51,894 nt of DNA from Vibrio genomosp. F10 str. ZF-129 (GTDB lineage: Bacteria > Pseudomonadota > Gammaproteobacteria > Enterobacterales > Vibrionaceae): contig NZ_AJYQ02000090.1 of assembly GCF_000287055.2 (NCBI RefSeq), positions 1-51,894 of the forward strand. Direction: 5' to 3'. The translations under genes were made by a program, and so were the position numbers. Of this stretch, positions 34,485-43,313 are shown one piece after another. The notes below the pieces were generated by a model that saw only the letters and a list, made by a program, of their open reading frames with translations, was not told the DNA's origin and did not search any database. How positions within the stretch are numbered: position 1 is the stretch's first letter; the number at the start of each line of letters is the position of its first letter.

Positions 34485-35559
34485 GACACTAAGCACTGAG
34501 TCGACTCAAGGCAAAAACCGACCAATGGTCAGTGTGATCATTACTTGCTACAACTATGAAAAGTTCATTCAAACAAGTATAGAGAGCGTACTTAATCAAA
34601 GCTATTCTAATATAGAGTTGATCGTGGTCGATGATTGTTCAAAAGACAATTCACGAGCACTTATTATGGGATATCAAGACCGATTAATCCCCGCTTTTCA
34701 TAAAAAAAACAAAGGCCATGGCGGCGCATTCAATACTGGTTATGATGCTTCTAGTGGCGACGTTATTATGTTTCTTGACGCAGATGACTACCTACTTCCT
34801 AACTCCATAGAGAACGCTTTAGAACAATTTCCGGCTCAAAGCGGTATGTGCCAGTACAGAATGCACCTTGTTGATGAGCAAGGTACTCAGTTTGATATAT
34901 TCCCCAAACAAGAGCTCCATTTTGATGAAGGCGATCAAGCAAAAGAAAAGTTACTCCACTGTGGCCAATACCAATCTACCGTCACTTCAGGGTTACTGTT
35001 TAGACGCGAGTATTTAGAAAACGTGATGCCTATTCCACAAGAATCTTTTCGTCAAGGTGGTGATGGCTACTTAGTTACCCTCGCACCAATTTTTACCATG
35101 GTATCGAGCAGTGAACATTGTTTCTCAGCCTATCGACAACACGGACTCAATCATTCTGCGTTTGCAAGTCAATTAACGGATCGTGCAAAGTGGCTTCTTG
35201 AGCATAATAATATGCGGCATTCAGCCCTTAAAAAAGCCACCGAGAACAAATCACTACCACTAGAAAATGAGTTTTGGTACAACGACATGGTTCATTTAAA
35301 CCAGATCATGTGTTTGGCACTTTTTGAACCAAAGAATAACCTAGCTTCGACATCTCGCCTAAATCTCGTCAAAAAAGCAATGAATAGCATCAGCAGTCAA
35401 AACTTAAGCACAATCAATAGAATGATTTTATCTATGTGGTGGATTTCTATTACTTTCTCTCCGCGAGTTATTGCAAAACCACTCTATTCATGGCGGTTAT
35501 TAGCATCCAGTAGACCTAAATTTGTGCAGCTAGCTTCTACCTTTTTAAGAAAGTTATAA
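34474..35559 (+). CDS. Family 2 glycosyltransferase
   Basis: The 361-residue GT-A enzyme opens, after about 18 unconserved residues, with VSVIITCYNYEKFIQTSIES and has the metal-binding motif MFLDADDYLLP near residue 105. There is no signal peptide; one weak hydrophobic stretch near residue 315 could touch the membrane. It overlaps the previous gene by 11 bp. It is probably the last sugar transferase of the repeat unit; specificity is unknown. Confidence 0.87.
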   Translation: METKTLSTESTQGKNRPMVSVIITCYNYEKFIQTSIESVLNQSYSNIELIVVDDCSKDNSRALIMGYQDRLIPAFHKKNKGHGGAFNTGYDASSGDVIMFLDADDYLLPNSIENALEQFPAQSGMCQYRMHLVDEQGTQFDIFPKQELHFDEGDQAKEKLLHCGQYQSTVTSGLLFRREYLENVMPIPQESFRQGGDGYLVTLAPIFTMVSSSEHCFSAYRQHGLNHSAFASQLTDRAKWLLEHNNMRHSALKKATENKSLPLENEFWYNDMVHLNQIMCLALFEPKNNLASTSRLNLVKKAMNSISSQNLSTINRMILSMWWISITFSPRVIAKPLYSWRLLASSRPKFVQLASTFLRKL

Positions 35560-35603
35560 CAAAATTTTTTGTCGTTATATACCTATTACATCGAGTGTTC
35601 AAT

Positions 35604-36395
35604 ATGTTAAAAATTGTTAGTATTTTCTCTTTGCTACTTTTCAATACGCTTTCTAATGCCAATGCTAGCGAATGTGAGATTCAAGATTATGAGTTGGTGT
35701 GGTCTGATGAATTTAACTATTCAGGCCTTCCTGATAGTAGTAAGTGGAATTACGAAGAAGGGTATGTTCGAAATAAAGAGCTGCAATATTACACCGTAGA
35801 GTCGCTAGAAAACAGCTACGTTAATAATGGTATACTTACTATCGAAGCTAAACATCACTTATCAACCTCACAACCTTATACGTCGGCAAGCTTAACCACA
35901 GAGAAAAGAGCAACATGGAAATATGGCAAGATTGAAGTTCTTGCCAGCATACCTGTCGCGCCAGGAACTTGGCCAGCAATATGGATGCTTGGGGCAAATA
36001 TACGGCAAGTTTACTGGCCTAGAAGTGGTGAAATAGACATCATGGAGCATGTGGGTAGCAACCCTGGCGTTATTCATGCTAATGCGATTTATTATGATCA
36101 TGACAAGAAAGAAAGAGACAGTGTTGGCGCGCATATTGATCATGACTCAGTAGATAGATTTAACAAGTACGCTATCGAATGGACACAGCAGCACATTACC
36201 TATTTTATTAATGATAAGCCATTTCACCGAGTGGATATCGAAGCTATGGGAACCGAAAACAACCCTTTTCATAAGCCATTTTATCTCATCATCAACCTCG
36301 CTCTTGGCGGGTGGGGAGGTAACTTGAGTGAAGATTTCACATCTGAAAAACTAAAAGTCGATTACGTTAGAGTCTACCAAAAACCCTGCCATTAG
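35604..36395 (+). CDS. Secreted GH16 glycanase (ExoK-like)
   Basis: This exported endo-beta-glycanase of family 16 has 263 residues: a signal peptide (ending near SNANA-S) and one GH16 jelly-roll domain. The catalytic motif GEIDIMEH is intact (nucleophile E143, acid/base E148). Supporting motifs are WSDEFNYSG, GKIEVLASIPVAPGTWPAIWML and a final VDYVRVYQ. ATG 35604 is preferred to GTG 35595. In succinoglycan clusters a GH16 enzyme (ExoK) trims the polymer; a similar depolymerase or dispersal role is likely here. The gene ends the glycan part of the operon. Confidence 0.92.
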   Translation: MLKIVSIFSLLLFNTLSNANASECEIQDYELVWSDEFNYSGLPDSSKWNYEEGYVRNKELQYYTVESLENSYVNNGILTIEAKHHLSTSQPYTSASLTTEKRATWKYGKIEVLASIPVAPGTWPAIWMLGANIRQVYWPRSGEIDIMEHVGSNPGVIHANAIYYDHDKKERDSVGAHIDHDSVDRFNKYAIEWTQQHITYFINDKPFHRVDIEAMGTENNPFHKPFYLIINLALGGWGGNLSEDFTSEKLKVDYVRVYQKPCH

Positions 36396-36653
36396 TAATA
36401 TAAACTCATACTTTTTTAATTTTATATCTCATGCATTCATTCAAATATAGGGCTACCCAGAAAGATCACAATAAGTAAAAAATAAACCACTGAAAATTAA
36501 GAACATTAGTTTCATGCTTATATCGTACATATGAAACACTGTAATCCAGTATATTAATCTTGTCCATTCGATATTTCAGTTTCAACTTTTGAAAATGGAC
36601 GTTGCTAATAAGCACTGTTTTTTCAAAAATCTATCACTGAAAAAGGAATTCAC

Positions 36654-37439
36654 ATGTTTCAACATATATACGATGCTCTAGAAGAAGCGAAAACACTTCT
36701 CGACCCTAATGCAAGCACAAACCAAGAAGATACCATCACGACAGGACAAGACGATTCAACAGTATTCGCTCTGCATGGTGATGACGTTATCTTTAGTGGT
36801 GCAGGCGATGATATCCTATCTGGAAATACTGGCGATGATATTATCGACGGAAATGCTGGTGATGACATTATTATTGGCGGGGTAGGAGAAGATGTACTTA
36901 GAGGGGGCGCAGGTAACGACCAACTCGCTGCAAGTGTTGATGACAAAATGGTTGCCGGTGGTAATGGTTTTGACACTGTCTACATGCGCGCAGAAGAAAA
37001 TGGCGACAATTTTTTCGACTTGGTTACTCAAGCGCGCTCTGTAGAAGCGATTGTGGGCTACGGTCCTGAGGACGTTTTCGCTAATGTCAGTCTTTCTAAC
37101 ATTTTGTTTCAATCTCAAGATGATGGAGACGAAGCAACACCTGATACCGATAACACGTTTATTGCAGTCGGGCTTGAAGGGCTTTCATTAGAAGGCGTTT
37201 GGAGATTCCTAGAAGACGGCGAACTTAATTTCACTTCTGAAGATATTACAGGTGAGCAAGAGCAGGCATATATTGAAATGCTTGGTCTATCTTACGTACC
37301 AGAAGGCGTGCTTGATCTTCATGCGTACACCTTTGGTGAAGGTGTGGATGCTGTTACTATTGTCACTGACCTGTCAGAATCAGACATCACTTGGAACGGT
37401 GAATCTTTGGCTGATATGTCTGAGATGATGCCTGCTTAA
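36654..37439 (+). CDS. cabA: CabA-like calcium-binding RTX matrix protein
   Basis: This 261-residue acidic protein has a block of calcium-binding nonapeptide repeats at about residues 42-92 (GGAGNDQL type; for example GAGDDILSG, NTGDDIIDG, NAGDDIIIG), with a further copy near 100-108. There is no N-terminal signal peptide, as expected for type I secretion through a C-terminal signal (the end is acidic and Ser/Met-rich). It is followed by ABC exporter and adaptor genes. In V. vulnificus, CabA of this architecture is a secreted biofilm matrix protein beside the brp polysaccharide locus; identity with it is inferred from architecture and context. AAGGA precedes the ATG. The 258 bp upstream hold its own probable promoter, but no motif I can name. 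Confidence 0.8.
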   Translation: MFQHIYDALEEAKTLLDPNASTNQEDTITTGQDDSTVFALHGDDVIFSGAGDDILSGNTGDDIIDGNAGDDIIIGGVGEDVLRGGAGNDQLAASVDDKMVAGGNGFDTVYMRAEENGDNFFDLVTQARSVEAIVGYGPEDVFANVSLSNILFQSQDDGDEATPDTDNTFIAVGLEGLSLEGVWRFLEDGELNFTSEDITGEQEQAYIEMLGLSYVPEGVLDLHAYTFGEGVDAVTIVTDLSESDITWNGESLADMSEMMPA

Positions 37440-37527
37440 TCCTAGCACTCTCTAACTATATACAAGGTGAAAGTTTCGGCTTTCACCTTTTTCTCGTTAG
37501 TGAACGATTGATGTCGAGGAACCCACA

Positions 37528-39219
37528 TTGCGCAGTAATAACACTCCTAAACCATCCCCCAGAGAGACATTTTCACGCGCTGAAAAGCAATTGAAAGTTA
37601 GTCTACTCTGGGTGCTCTTTTTTTCATTTTTTATCAATATATTTGTGTTGGCGCTTCCTTTTTATTCACTGCAAGTTTTTGACCGAGTGTTAACCTCTCA
37701 AAGCCTTGATACCCTTTGGCTACTCTCTATCATCACTATCGCGTTTATTATTTTGCATGCAGTTCTTGATTGGATCAGACAACGCATGCTGTTATCAGCG
37801 AGTGAGCAGTGGAGCTCTCATATTGGGGCCTCACTTCATGGTGCCTCTATCTTTGCCAGTAGCGACAGCAACACCAACAATGCCCAAATCATAAACTTAA
37901 TGAAGGGCGTGAGAAATACACTGTCATCATCGCTGAGCCCGCTTTTTGATACACCATGGACACCATTAATTTTACTGTTTTTAGTTGGCCTTCATCCTTT
38001 ATATGGAGTGATTTGCGTATTTGTTATTGCGCTACTCATTGGATTAGCGATGCTCAATTTCCACTACCGAAGTAAAGCCAACCTTCAACAACTGTCGTTA
38101 ACCCAAACCTCGATTGAAGACACCAACAGCGTGCGCGCTATGGGCATGACGAAAAATATCGCGGCGATCACAAGCGCTCAAGATTCTACCGTGTACAAAA
38201 AAATGGTCATTGGCTTAGGGCAAAGCACAAATATAGCCAGTGCCTCTAAATTTCTGCGAGCTTTAGCACAGGTCTCTTTGGTTGCGATAGGGGCTATTTT
38301 AGTCATAGAACGAGAAATAACTGCCGGTGCCATGATTGCAGCCACCATGCTTTCAGCACGTGTATTTTCCCCCTATGAAGCGTTAGTCAGTAACCTTTAT
38401 CCTTGGATTAATGCGAATCGTTACTGGAAAGAACTCGTTAGCATTACACTCAGTTACCCAAAAGAACCACAAGAAGCCAGCCTACCAGCAGCGCAAGGCA
38501 AACTCACCGCAGAAAATGTGATGCTGTTGTATCCTGACAGCAACAAACCTTTTTTATCGCGGATTAATATTGATATTCCTTCTGGCAGCTGCATTGCTAT
38601 CGTCGGTGATTCCGGGAGCGGAAAAAGCACACTATTAAAAGCACTCGCCGGATTAATTAAACCAAGCCTAGGGCAAGTCAGACTTGATGGTGCTACCTAT
38701 TTACAATGGTATTCCGAAGAGCTAGCTGATGTTCTCGGTTATTACTCTACCGACTCACAATTTCTACCAGGTTCTATCATTGAAAACTTGTCATTATTCC
38801 AATCGGAGTACGACGTCGAAAACGTCTATAACGCCTGTAAAGCCTTAGGGTTGCACGAACAAATTTTAAAATGGCCAAAAGGGTACGAAACCGACATCAC
38901 TAAAGATATCAGACCTTCTAGCTCGGAATACCATAAGCTATTGTTGGCACGCACGTTGTTTTCGACACCTAAAGTGCTTATTTGGGATCAACCTAATGCG
39001 TTTCTTGGACCTACCGATGAAAGGCTATTGCACCAAATTTTGGTCGTAAGAAAACGAATGGGGCTAACCACGATTTTTACCACCAACCAATCTTCATTAC
39101 TCGGGTTTAGCGATCGCATCATCTTTTTGGAAAATGGCACGATTAAAAGCGATACCGAAACAAAAAAAATCGCAGCCGCGCAAAAAATACCAATGAAAAA
39201 GGTGTCGAATAATGGCTAG
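37528..39219 (+). CDS. cabB: Type I secretion ABC transporter (PrtD/CabB-like) with degenerate ATPase motifs
   Basis: This 563-residue half-transporter has about six membrane helices (residues 25-300) and a nucleotide-binding domain (about 335-560). It has no peptidase domain, like PrtD. The start is TTG, seven bases after a GAGGA ribosome binding site; no ATG is close. Walker A is intact (GDSGSGKST, 360-368). Four other motifs are altered: the Q-loop Gln is Thr (T408), the LSGGQ signature reads PSSSEY (463-468), the catalytic Glu after Walker B is Gln (WDQP, Q488) and the switch His is Asn (N520). The sequence could bind ATP but may hydrolyse it poorly. The gene overlaps the adaptor gene by 8 bp. 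Confidence 0.9.
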   Translation: MRSNNTPKPSPRETFSRAEKQLKVSLLWVLFFSFFINIFVLALPFYSLQVFDRVLTSQSLDTLWLLSIITIAFIILHAVLDWIRQRMLLSASEQWSSHIGASLHGASIFASSDSNTNNAQIINLMKGVRNTLSSSLSPLFDTPWTPLILLFLVGLHPLYGVICVFVIALLIGLAMLNFHYRSKANLQQLSLTQTSIEDTNSVRAMGMTKNIAAITSAQDSTVYKKMVIGLGQSTNIASASKFLRALAQVSLVAIGAILVIEREITAGAMIAATMLSARVFSPYEALVSNLYPWINANRYWKELVSITLSYPKEPQEASLPAAQGKLTAENVMLLYPDSNKPFLSRINIDIPSGSCIAIVGDSGSGKSTLLKALAGLIKPSLGQVRLDGATYLQWYSEELADVLGYYSTDSQFLPGSIIENLSLFQSEYDVENVYNACKALGLHEQILKWPKGYETDITKDIRPSSSEYHKLLLARTLFSTPKVLIWDQPNAFLGPTDERLLHQILVVRKRMGLTTIFTTNQSSLLGFSDRIIFLENGTIKSDTETKKIAAAQKIPMKKVSNNG

Positions 39220-40528
39220 ACATGAAACCGAGCTACACAATCCAACCAATCACACTCACTTTTGGATCAAATGTGGTCTGGCATTACTGGTGATCGGCGG
39301 CGGAGTGATCGTTAACTGGATTTACTTTGCTCCACTCAGCAGCGCAGCCATTGCTCAGGGCCATATCACCGTTGAAGGTTATCGAAAAAAAATCCAACAC
39401 CTCGATGGGGGTATTGTTGAAAATATTTATGTCAAAGATGGGCAGCTAGTGTCGGTTGGCGATCCATTAGTCACGCTAAACTCAACCAAAGCAAAAACAC
39501 GATTTTTACAAATAAAGTCTCGCTATTACAATGCGCTCGCAAAATATAATAGGCTTCAAGCAGAAATCAATGAAACGCGCGAGATTGCATTTATTCCATC
39601 GTTAGACCAGTCTGACGCATTGATTGCTCAAGCAGTCGCTACACAAACTAAGCTCAGACAGATACGAATGGAAGCACTAAATGGTGCGATCGAAATTGCA
39701 AAAAAACAGATGGAGCAAGCCAAACAAAATCTAAATTCATACGTTGCGAGAAGTAAGGTGGACGCCCAAGCGCTTGGCTTACTTGATGAACAGGTCGACA
39801 TGCTAGCCAAGCTTTCAAAAAAGGGGTTTGCATCACGTGAACAGCTTTTATTTTCACAACGTGAAAGGCTTGACATCCAACGTCGAATCGACGACTACGA
39901 TGCTGTTATGGCGAGAGAAGAATTACTGATTGCCGAAGCAAAACAGAGCATTGCTAACTTAAGATTAGAGTTTATAAAAGACGCGTCTGAAGAACTAGAA
40001 CTTGCAGAGCGAGATATTATAGAACTGAAAGAACATTTATCCCAAGCAGAAGAAGAGCTAGGCAGGTCAACTATCGCTAGCCCAATCAACGGCAAGATCG
40101 TTGAGCTCAACATTCACACCTTAGGTGGTATTGTGACCAGTGGCGAAGTTCTTATGGAAGTCATACCTGTAGATAGTAATCTTATTGTTGAAGCCAATGT
40201 TACCCCTCAAGATATTGATGCGCTGCAACTTGGTCAAATGGCTGAAGTTCGTTTAACTTCATATAACTATCGCCGCTTATTACCCATTACTGGTAAGGTC
40301 GTTTACATTTCTGCTGACAGCATTATCGACGAGCGAAAAGATCAATCTAGCTACACCATAAATATTGAGCTAGATATGAAGACAGTTGAAAAAAACACTC
40401 ACATAAAGCTCTACCCAGGCATGCCCGCCGAAGTACTGATTCTTTTAGATGAACGTACTGTGTTGGATTATTTATTAAACCCGTTACTAATATCGCTAAA
40501 CAGAGCATTTCGAGATTCGGATCTTTAG
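39212..40528 (+). CDS. cabC: Type I secretion membrane fusion protein (HlyD/CabC-like)
   Basis: This periplasmic adaptor links the ABC exporter to a TolC-type outer-membrane channel. Its 438 residues have one N-terminal membrane helix (about 14-37), a biotinyl-lipoyl-like half-motif (GHITVEGYRKKIQHLDGG, then IVENIYVKDGQLV), a long coiled coil (about 90-280), and the return lipoyl half (STIASPINGKIVELNIHTLGG). The ATG lies within the end of the ABC gene (8-bp overlap), with AAGG upstream. No TolC gene is in the window, so a chromosomal TolC must be shared. It closes the cab-like operon before a strong terminator. Confidence 0.93.
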   Translation: MARHETELHNPTNHTHFWIKCGLALLVIGGGVIVNWIYFAPLSSAAIAQGHITVEGYRKKIQHLDGGIVENIYVKDGQLVSVGDPLVTLNSTKAKTRFLQIKSRYYNALAKYNRLQAEINETREIAFIPSLDQSDALIAQAVATQTKLRQIRMEALNGAIEIAKKQMEQAKQNLNSYVARSKVDAQALGLLDEQVDMLAKLSKKGFASREQLLFSQRERLDIQRRIDDYDAVMAREELLIAEAKQSIANLRLEFIKDASEELELAERDIIELKEHLSQAEEELGRSTIASPINGKIVELNIHTLGGIVTSGEVLMEVIPVDSNLIVEANVTPQDIDALQLGQMAEVRLTSYNYRRLLPITGKVVYISADSIIDERKDQSSYTINIELDMKTVEKNTHIKLYPGMPAEVLILLDERTVLDYLLNPLLISLNRAFRDSDL

Positions 40529-40544
40529 GGCGTGTTGATCTTTC

Positions 40545-40590
40545 AATAAAAAAAGAGTCTATAAACTAGTTCATAGACTCTTTTTTTATT
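40545..40590. terminator. Strong bidirectional terminator between cabC-like and luxR-type genes
   Basis: An inverted repeat AGAGTCTAT / ATAGACTCT (40554-40562 and 40573-40581) with an inner AAC/GTT extension is flanked by A- and T-runs on both sides. It can end both convergent transcripts. Confidence 0.9.
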
Positions 40591-40605
40591 CATTACAGCA
40601 AATTA

Positions 40606-41268
40606 CTATAAGTGTTTTTTAGCCCAAGCCATTGCCTGAGTTCTGTTCTTTACTTCTAACTTCTTAAAAATATTATACAAATGGGACTTAATTGTATGCT
40701 CACTTACAAACAGAGAGTCTGCTATTTCCACATTAGAACCTCCTGTTTTAAGAGATTCCAATATTTCTAGTTCTCGTCGTGTTAGCTCAGTTGCTAAATA
40801 CCCTAGATCTTGAGTCGTATTTATATTTAGTTCATAGTAACTGATTAATTTGCTGATTATTTTCCTAGGTAGCCAATTATCGCCACTAGCAATGGATTTC
40901 AAACCTTGGCAAACCTGTGGTAGCGTATCTTTAGCACTAAAAGTACCACGTAAAGATTTCCAGCTAAGAACCTCTTCCACACTCATATCTTCATCTGCGT
41001 TGAATAAAACGGTTCCTATTACTTTGTCTGATTCTTGTATTATTCGACTTACTTCTTCAAGCTGTTCCGATGCTGAGACATCAACGATAACAATACTGTT
41101 ATAAGGAATAGTGGCGACATCCATTTTTTTGGATGGATCGACACTACTGATACTAAGCTGAGTCGCTTTCTGAAGCATCTGACAAAAGTTTTCACTCTGT
41201 AGATTGTATTGAGTCATCATTAAAATCTGTACCTCTGATTCAGATAAACCCATATTTAGACCTTTCAT
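40606..41268 (-). CDS. LuxR-family regulator, VpsT/BrpT/CsgD-like, with WLPR variant motif
   Basis: This 220-residue response-regulator-like transcription factor has an N-terminal atypical receiver domain (about 10-135) and a C-terminal LuxR helix-turn-helix (about 158-217, LTRRELEILESLKTGGSNVE then EIADSLFVSEHTIKSHL). VpsT-type regulators bind c-di-GMP through W[FLM][TS]R; here the equivalent site reads WLPR (132-135), so binding may be lost or changed. It converges on the cab-like operon and lies beside a polysaccharide cluster, so it probably regulates matrix genes. Two starts are possible (ATG 41268, or ATG 41253 with AAAGGT upstream). It is paralogous to the next gene. Confidence 0.88.
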   Translation of the reverse strand: MKGLNMGLSESEVQILMMTQYNLQSENFCQMLQKATQLSISSVDPSKKMDVATIPYNSIVIVDVSASEQLEEVSRIIQESDKVIGTVLFNADEDMSVEEVLSWKSLRGTFSAKDTLPQVCQGLKSIASGDNWLPRKIISKLISYYELNINTTQDLGYLATELTRRELEILESLKTGGSNVEIADSLFVSEHTIKSHLYNIFKKLEVKNRTQAMAWAKKHL

Positions 41269-41509
41269 ACATTCCCTTTAACTAATACTTCCAAAGTGCT
41301 AACAACACTAAATCTACAAACAAAAAGACTCAAATAACAAGATGGTCAATATATAGTAAAAATTAGGTCATTAATATTTGGAAACATTAGGAAAGCATTA
41401 GAATCTCAAAAGTGAAACATCAACTTTACTATTATTCTAAACTTTTGAATGAACTCGCGTTGGATATAAAAAAGTCTTTATAACTAGTTTTTCATCTTCT
41501 ACGCTATAT

Positions 41510-42160
41510 TCAAATATGATTGTTTGCCCAAAGTAGTGCTTGTAATCGATTTTTTGCATTTATCTTCTTAAATATATTGTGTAAATGCGTTTTAACCGTA
41601 TTTTCGCTGACGAATAACTTATCTGCAATTTGCATGTTTGAAGCCCCATGACCAAGTAGCTGAATGATCTGCTTCTCTCTTTTGGTTAAACTGGCAAACT
41701 CCCTAGTTCCCGTATACTGCCTACTCCCACGAAAATATTGAATGTAGTCTTGGGCAAAGCGCCTAGATAACCACATTTCATTCTGAAGAATCTTTGTCAT
41801 ACCCTTTACGAAATTGTCTATATTATCATCCACATAAAATACGCCAACGAGGTCTCTCCACTTGAATAACTTTGAAGACTCTACATTTTTGGGGCAGTTT
41901 ATAAGTACTTCTTTTAGCGAGTTAGATTCTTGAACACGAAGGCGGCCATAGACTGAAAAGTTTTCATCATTGAATGCTGAAAAGTCCGCTAACACTATAG
42001 GGTGAATAGCAAGTTGCTGAGTTCTATTGTCCGAAAGAGAAGCAAGAGGAACAATCTCTACAGAAAGGTCCAAATTAAATTCTAACGATTGCTTAAGAAG
42101 GTTAGATTGCATACTAAGTTCAGATAGTAAGGTTACCTTAGTACGCTGACTTTCATTCAT
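41510..42160 (-). CDS. LuxR-family regulator, VpsT/CpsQ-like, with c-di-GMP motif WLSR
   Basis: This is the second matrix-type regulator, with 216 residues from ATG 42160 (AGGAG six bases upstream; an ATG at 42181 has no such site). The N-terminal atypical receiver is followed by WLSR at residues 130-133, which fits the c-di-GMP-binding W[FLM][TS]R motif of VpsT at almost the same position. The C-terminal helix-turn-helix (LTKREKQIIQLLGHGASNMQ, then VSENTVKTHLHNIFKK) is intact. It lies 241 bp upstream of the paralogue on the same strand; the gap suggests separate promoters. It is a probable c-di-GMP-responsive activator of the adjoining polysaccharide or matrix genes. Confidence 0.9.
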   Translation of the reverse strand: MNESQRTKVTLLSELSMQSNLLKQSLEFNLDLSVEIVPLASLSDNRTQQLAIHPIVLADFSAFNDENFSVYGRLRVQESNSLKEVLINCPKNVESSKLFKWRDLVGVFYVDDNIDNFVKGMTKILQNEMWLSRRFAQDYIQYFRGSRQYTGTREFASLTKREKQIIQLLGHGASNMQIADKLFVSENTVKTHLHNIFKKINAKNRLQALLWANNHI

Positions 42161-42401
42161 GTCTGACTCCTGGTGACGCATTTACTAAAATTAAATGACA
42201 GTAAATGAATCTAACCGCCACACTGGATATGTGGCTATTTTAACAACACATTGTGATGACAAAAAGAATGAAAATATCAGCATTTTGGCCCTAGTTTGAG
42301 ATCATACTTTCTCATGCTTTAGACCTAGAGATGCGCACAAGCATAGTTCCACAAGAGAAGAGAAGCCGCTATCTACTCACTTGTGAGGTGCCTAACGCTG
42401 T

Positions 42402-43169
42402 CTAATGGTAAGTTTGGTAGAAGAAATAAAGTGTAATCGCAACACTAGAACCAATCACAAAGTAACGAATGTACGCTTGAGGTATTTTTGAAGATATTCT
42501 CGCCGCAGCATAGCCTCCAACTAAAGAACCAACCAATACCGCTCCACCGCGATGCCAATCAATCACATTCTCAAAAATAAACAACACAATGGCCGAAAGA
42601 GACACACAAGAAGAAATAACCAGCTTGAGCCCGTTCATTTGGTGAATATTTTGACAGCCGGCCAAAACCAGATAACTTAAGGCAACAATACCTAATCCTG
42701 CGTTGAAAAAGCCGCCGTACGCAGAGACAAACAACAAGATCAGTGCCAACGTAATGCTTGCCAATCTTTTTGAATATTGCCCCTGAGGAACTAAACGTTT
42801 CACTATCTGTTGTATGGGTTGGCCAAAGATGAACAGGAGGGTTGCAAACCCAAGTAACCATGGAATAGAAACGATAAAAGTATTCTCTGGGATACTCAAA
42901 AGCAGGTAAGCACCGAGCGCGCCACCCAAAAGACTGATGACGATGAGTTTTAGTAACTGTTTATCGTTTGTCAGTTCATGCCGAAAACCATAAGCACCAC
43001 TTAAGTATCCGGAACTGACTGCAAACGTATTCGTCGCGTTAGCTGCAATAGGCGGAACGCCGCACGCAAGAAGCGCAGGAAACGTTATAAAGCTTCCCCC
43101 ACCAGCAACAGAATTCAATACTCCACCAGCAACACCTGCGCTAAACAACAACACCCACTCTAATAGCAT
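42402..43169 (-). CDS. TSUP/TauE-SafE family permease
   Basis: This 255-residue inner-membrane protein has about eight helices. Family hallmarks are the N-terminal GGVLNSVAGGGSFITFPAL and the related second-half motif GGFFNAGLGIVALSYLVLAG, reflecting an internal duplication. ATG 43169 is chosen because AAGGA lies six bases upstream; a frame from 43217 would add 16 polar residues. TSUP proteins move sulfur-containing or organic anions, but the substrate cannot be assigned. Its proximity to the sulfotransferase cluster is probably chance, since other genes intervene. The 241-bp gap to the regulator gene at its 3' side holds nothing I recognise. Confidence 0.88.
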   Translation of the reverse strand: MLLEWVLLFSAGVAGGVLNSVAGGGSFITFPALLACGVPPIAANATNTFAVSSGYLSGAYGFRHELTNDKQLLKLIVISLLGGALGAYLLLSIPENTFIVSIPWLLGFATLLFIFGQPIQQIVKRLVPQGQYSKRLASITLALILLFVSAYGGFFNAGLGIVALSYLVLAGCQNIHQMNGLKLVISSCVSLSAIVLFIFENVIDWHRGGAVLVGSLVGGYAAARISSKIPQAYIRYFVIGSSVAITLYFFYQTYH

Positions 43170-43313
43170 TGACTTTCCTTGTCTCAAGCTAAAACGATAC
43201 GTTGACCCAACATACACGTTATTGATTTAAAAGTAATCAGACTACTTATTAAATCAACAAGAAGGTTTCATGTGATGTTCGCAAAAAACCTTGAGGCGAT
43301 AAAACACCTCAAT

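Noticed and set aside
36738..36930. Direct repeats at DNA level in the RTX gene read as a CRISPR-like array
   Set aside because: The periodicity is that of calcium-binding nonapeptide codons in a long open frame; there are no spacers or cas genes.
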